Part shown: one piece after another, positions 62,813 to 64,000 of the stretch
How positions within the stretch are numbered: position 1 is the stretch's first letter
How the letters are laid out: each line of letters begins with the position of its first letter
DNA from: Acidobacteriota bacterium
GTDB taxonomy: Bacteria; Acidobacteriota; Terriglobia; Terriglobales; Acidobacteriaceae
Direction of reading: 5' to 3'
DNA length: 64,000 bases
Assembly (NCBI GenBank): GCA_025359885.1
Contig: JANYDG010000062.1
Span: 1-64,000, forward strand
Position numbers and translations under genes: made by a program
Notes under the pieces: generated by a model
Databases searched by the model: none
What the model was told of the DNA's origin: nothing
Seen by the model: only the letters and a program-made list of their open reading frames with translations

Positions 62813-63997
62813 TCAGAGTTTGGGGTAGGGGAGACTCTGCAGCTGGTGTATTGCTTCTGCGGCGCGGGCCCGCAGTTGGACCAGTTCGGCGGCCGGCTTT
62901 TTGTTGAGCGAAGCGTAGGGCATCTGGAGGCGGAAGTTTGAGGCCAGCACAGGCTGATTGCGTTCGAGAAATGTCCAGTAAAGAGCGGTAAACGGGCAGG
63001 AATCAGGGCCAGTCGAACGTTTGGGGTCGAACTGGCAGTGGCCGCAGTAATTGGACATGCGGTGAATATAGGCCGCCCCCGAAACGTACGGCTTGGTCGC
63101 GGTGAGGCCTCCGTCAGCGTACGTCGCCATGCCGAGCACGTTGGTTTCGACGACCCAGTCGTAGGCGTCAATGTAGGCGATCCAGAACCAGTCCGTAAGC
63201 TGGCGAGGAGAGAAGCCGCACAGGGTAGCAAGGTTCGAGAGGACCATAAGGCGGGTGATGTGGTGCGACCAGCCCTCTTCGATCACCTGGGCGACAACCG
63301 TGTCGATACAGTGAAGGCCCGACTTCGCCCCCCAATAAACGGCCGGGAGAGGAAGCTCAGCGCTCAGGGCAGAGGGCGTGGCTCCGATGTCGGAGGAGGA
63401 TAGATTTGGCGCTCCGGTGCCTTGGGTGGCATTTTCCTGGAGGACGGAAACGAGCCGGTAGCCATCCGTCTCGCGGTGCAGGTGGCGCATGAATTCGCGC
63501 CAGCCAAGGAGTTGACGGATGAATCCCTCGGCGCTGGCAAGGGGGATTGCACCACTCCCGGCGGCCTGTTCAACGTCGCGGATCAGGTCAGCAGGCAGCA
63601 GGCGGCTAAGGTTGATCAGTGGCGAGGTGCGGCTGTGAAAGAGCTGCAGATGGTCGTCGCGCATCGCGTCTTCAAAGGGTCCGAAGTGGGGTAGCAGATG
63701 CTGCACGGCAAATTGCCATTGCTGGTCCGCTTGCTGCTGGGTTACTGGCAGGCAAAAGTTGTCGCTTGACCCGAAGTGGTTGGGGTAGTGTTCCTCGACC
63801 AGTGAGATGACTTCCAGGGTGAGCTCGTCAGGCAGAAACTCGGGCGGGATGGGCACCGGCAACTCGTCGCGAAAGGGCTTGCGGTTCTCGCTGTCAAACG
63901 AGAATTTGCCGCCATGGGGCCTCGAACCCTCCATGAGGATCTTCGTTTGCTGGCGCATGGAGCGGTAGAAGCGGTCCATGACGTAGCTTCGGCCCAC
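62813..63997 (-). CDS. FeS-BCP-type (6-4) photolyase/cryptochrome-related protein, running to the window edge
   Basis: SHHITRLMVLSNLATLCGFSPRQLTDWFWIAYIDAYDWVVETNVLGMATYADGG; MSNYCGHCQFDPKRSTGPDSCPFTALYW. Confidence 0.9.
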   Translation of the reverse strand: MGRSYVMDRFYRSMRQQTKILMEGSRPHGGKFSFDSENRKPFRDELPVPIPPEFLPDELTLEVISLVEEHYPNHFGSSDNFCLPVTQQQADQQWQFAVQHLLPHFGPFEDAMRDDHLQLFHSRTSPLINLSRLLPADLIRDVEQAAGSGAIPLASAEGFIRQLLGWREFMRHLHRETDGYRLVSVLQENATQGTGAPNLSSSDIGATPSALSAELPLPAVYWGAKSGLHCIDTVVAQVIEEGWSHHITRLMVLSNLATLCGFSPRQLTDWFWIAYIDAYDWVVETNVLGMATYADGGLTATKPYVSGAAYIHRMSNYCGHCQFDPKRSTGPDSCPFTALYWTFLERNQPVLASNFRLQMPYASLNKKPAAELVQLRARAAEAIHQLQSLPYPKL

Positions 63998-64000
63998 TCG

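Overview
The window is about 64 kb of GC-rich bacterial chromosome. Gene content and style (TonB/carboxypeptidase-regulatory proteins, M28 peptidases, NHL/choice-of-anchor proteins) suggest Acidobacteriota, class Terriglobia; this is an inference. Most of it is core or housekeeping: acnA, moeA, queC, trmFO, rlmB, dinB, gluQ, fabD, ddl, arginase, rpoD, dnaG, dps, two ECF sigma operons and a LytTR regulator. The final gene, a photolyase, runs to the right edge. Accessory or unusual features: (1) a two-gene RloA/RloB (AbiL-type) ATPase plus TOPRIM-like defence cassette inserted next to rpoD; (2) a divergent pair of ~105-110 bp structured repeats at ~13.1 kb and ~21.4 kb sharing an exact 14-mer, inverted termini and a central hairpin; (3) a direct duplicate of the dnaG 3' end, diverged almost only at synonymous sites, at a dnaG/rpoD locus split by an opposite-strand NHL-repeat gene; (4) a secreted DNase II-like protein with two HxK motifs; (5) a PIN toxin-like protein translationally coupled to an unrecognised 253-aa partner; (6) a rhomboid homologue lacking catalytic Ser and His; (7) a LysW-like carrier homologue lacking the EDWGE tail; (8) a nucleoside hydrolase-like protein lacking the DD motif; (9) a compact hicBA-type pair. 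No rRNA, tRNA, CRISPR array or IS element was recognised by eye.
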